The position numbers and the translations under genes are program-made. The notes beneath the pieces are model-generated. The model saw only the letters and a program-made list of their open reading frames with translations, was not told the origin of the DNA and made no database searches. A stretch of 5,586 bases of DNA from Nitrososphaeria archaeon (GTDB lineage: Archaea > Thermoproteota > Nitrososphaeria > Geothermarchaeales > JDFR-13). This document shows positions 5,498 through 5,586 of the stretch, one piece after another. The DNA is taken from assembly GCA_027000765.1 (NCBI GenBank), contig JALTNJ010000108.1, positions 1 through 5,586 on the forward strand, written 5' to 3'. Numbering within the stretch: position 1 is the first letter of the stretch; each line of letters opens with the position of its first letter.

Positions 5498-5586
5498 ATA
5501 TATAGTTAAAAAATCGCGTTCCTTTTTATATAAATATCTTGGAATATTTAAATTGTATGCGTTTTCACTCGCGATCTCTGAAATGA
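5498..5586. other. AT-rich non-coding stretch with several TATA-like blocks
   Basis: No coding region is supported here. The only plus-strand ATG (5557) opens a nine-codon frame that stops at the window's last base. TATA-like blocks occur at 5498-5505 and 5524-5534; the latter, TTTATATAAA, is nearly symmetric and could serve either strand. A minus-strand T6 run covers 5508-5513 and could end a transcript arriving from beyond the right edge. Whether a divergent gene starts past position 5586 cannot be seen. Confidence 0.4.

Noticed and set aside
5513..5575. ATCGCG and CGCGAT arms about 50 bases apart
   Set aside because: Six-base arms with a long AT-rich loop show no further pairing, so this is likely chance.
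5557..5586. ATG frame on the plus strand near the right edge, with a TATA-like block about 27 bases upstream
   Set aside because: It stops after nine codons. The promoter-like spacing is suggestive, but no protein is supported.
5576..5586. CTGAAATGA resembling adjacent D' and C' boxes of a C/D guide RNA
   Set aside because: No C box is present about 20 bases upstream and the window ends, so a guide RNA cannot be supported.

Overview
The window looks like chromosome from a thermophilic archaeon, most likely Thermoproteota (Crenarchaeota). The evidence is moderate AT content, heavy AGG/AGA/ATA codon use, TATA-box promoters with purine-rich BRE-like flanks, short or near-absent leaders, GGTGA-type ribosome binding sites, tight gene packing and the protein set itself. 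The exact lineage cannot be fixed from sequence alone. No mobile element, CRISPR array, tRNA or rRNA gene is visible.

Layout, left to right. Positions 1-286 (-) are the start of a hypC gene that runs off the left edge. Positions 293-1495 (-) are a complete hypD, transcribed before hypC with a 6-base gap. Both proteins act in assembling the Fe(CN)2CO centre of [NiFe]-hydrogenases. Positions 1496-1615 are a divergent promoter region. Positions 1616-1918 (+) hold the only plus-strand gene, a small helical protein of unknown function. It ends 3 bases from the stop of the convergent operon. Positions 1922-5411 (-) are a compact four-gene operon transcribed in the order fixC (etfC), fixX (etfX), etfB (fixA), etfA (fixB). 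The last ~175 bases are non-coding. They hold candidate operon promoters, a perfect 8-bp inverted repeat and several more TATA-like blocks.

The four-gene operon encodes a complete EtfABCX (FixABCX) complex. In characterised members EtfAB oxidises NADH at a bifurcating flavin. One electron goes through a second FAD to the flavoprotein EtfC and its ferredoxin-like partner EtfX and on to quinone; the other goes to low-potential ferredoxin. The adjacent hydrogenase maturation genes suggest a cell that makes [NiFe]-hydrogenase, where reduced ferredoxin could matter. That functional link is inference from proximity, and the hyp genes have their own promoter.

The genes belong to recognisable families. 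The parts worth a second look are the unknown small ORF, the palindrome upstream of fixC, the start-site choice for fixC, and some departures from family motifs in EtfB and EtfC.
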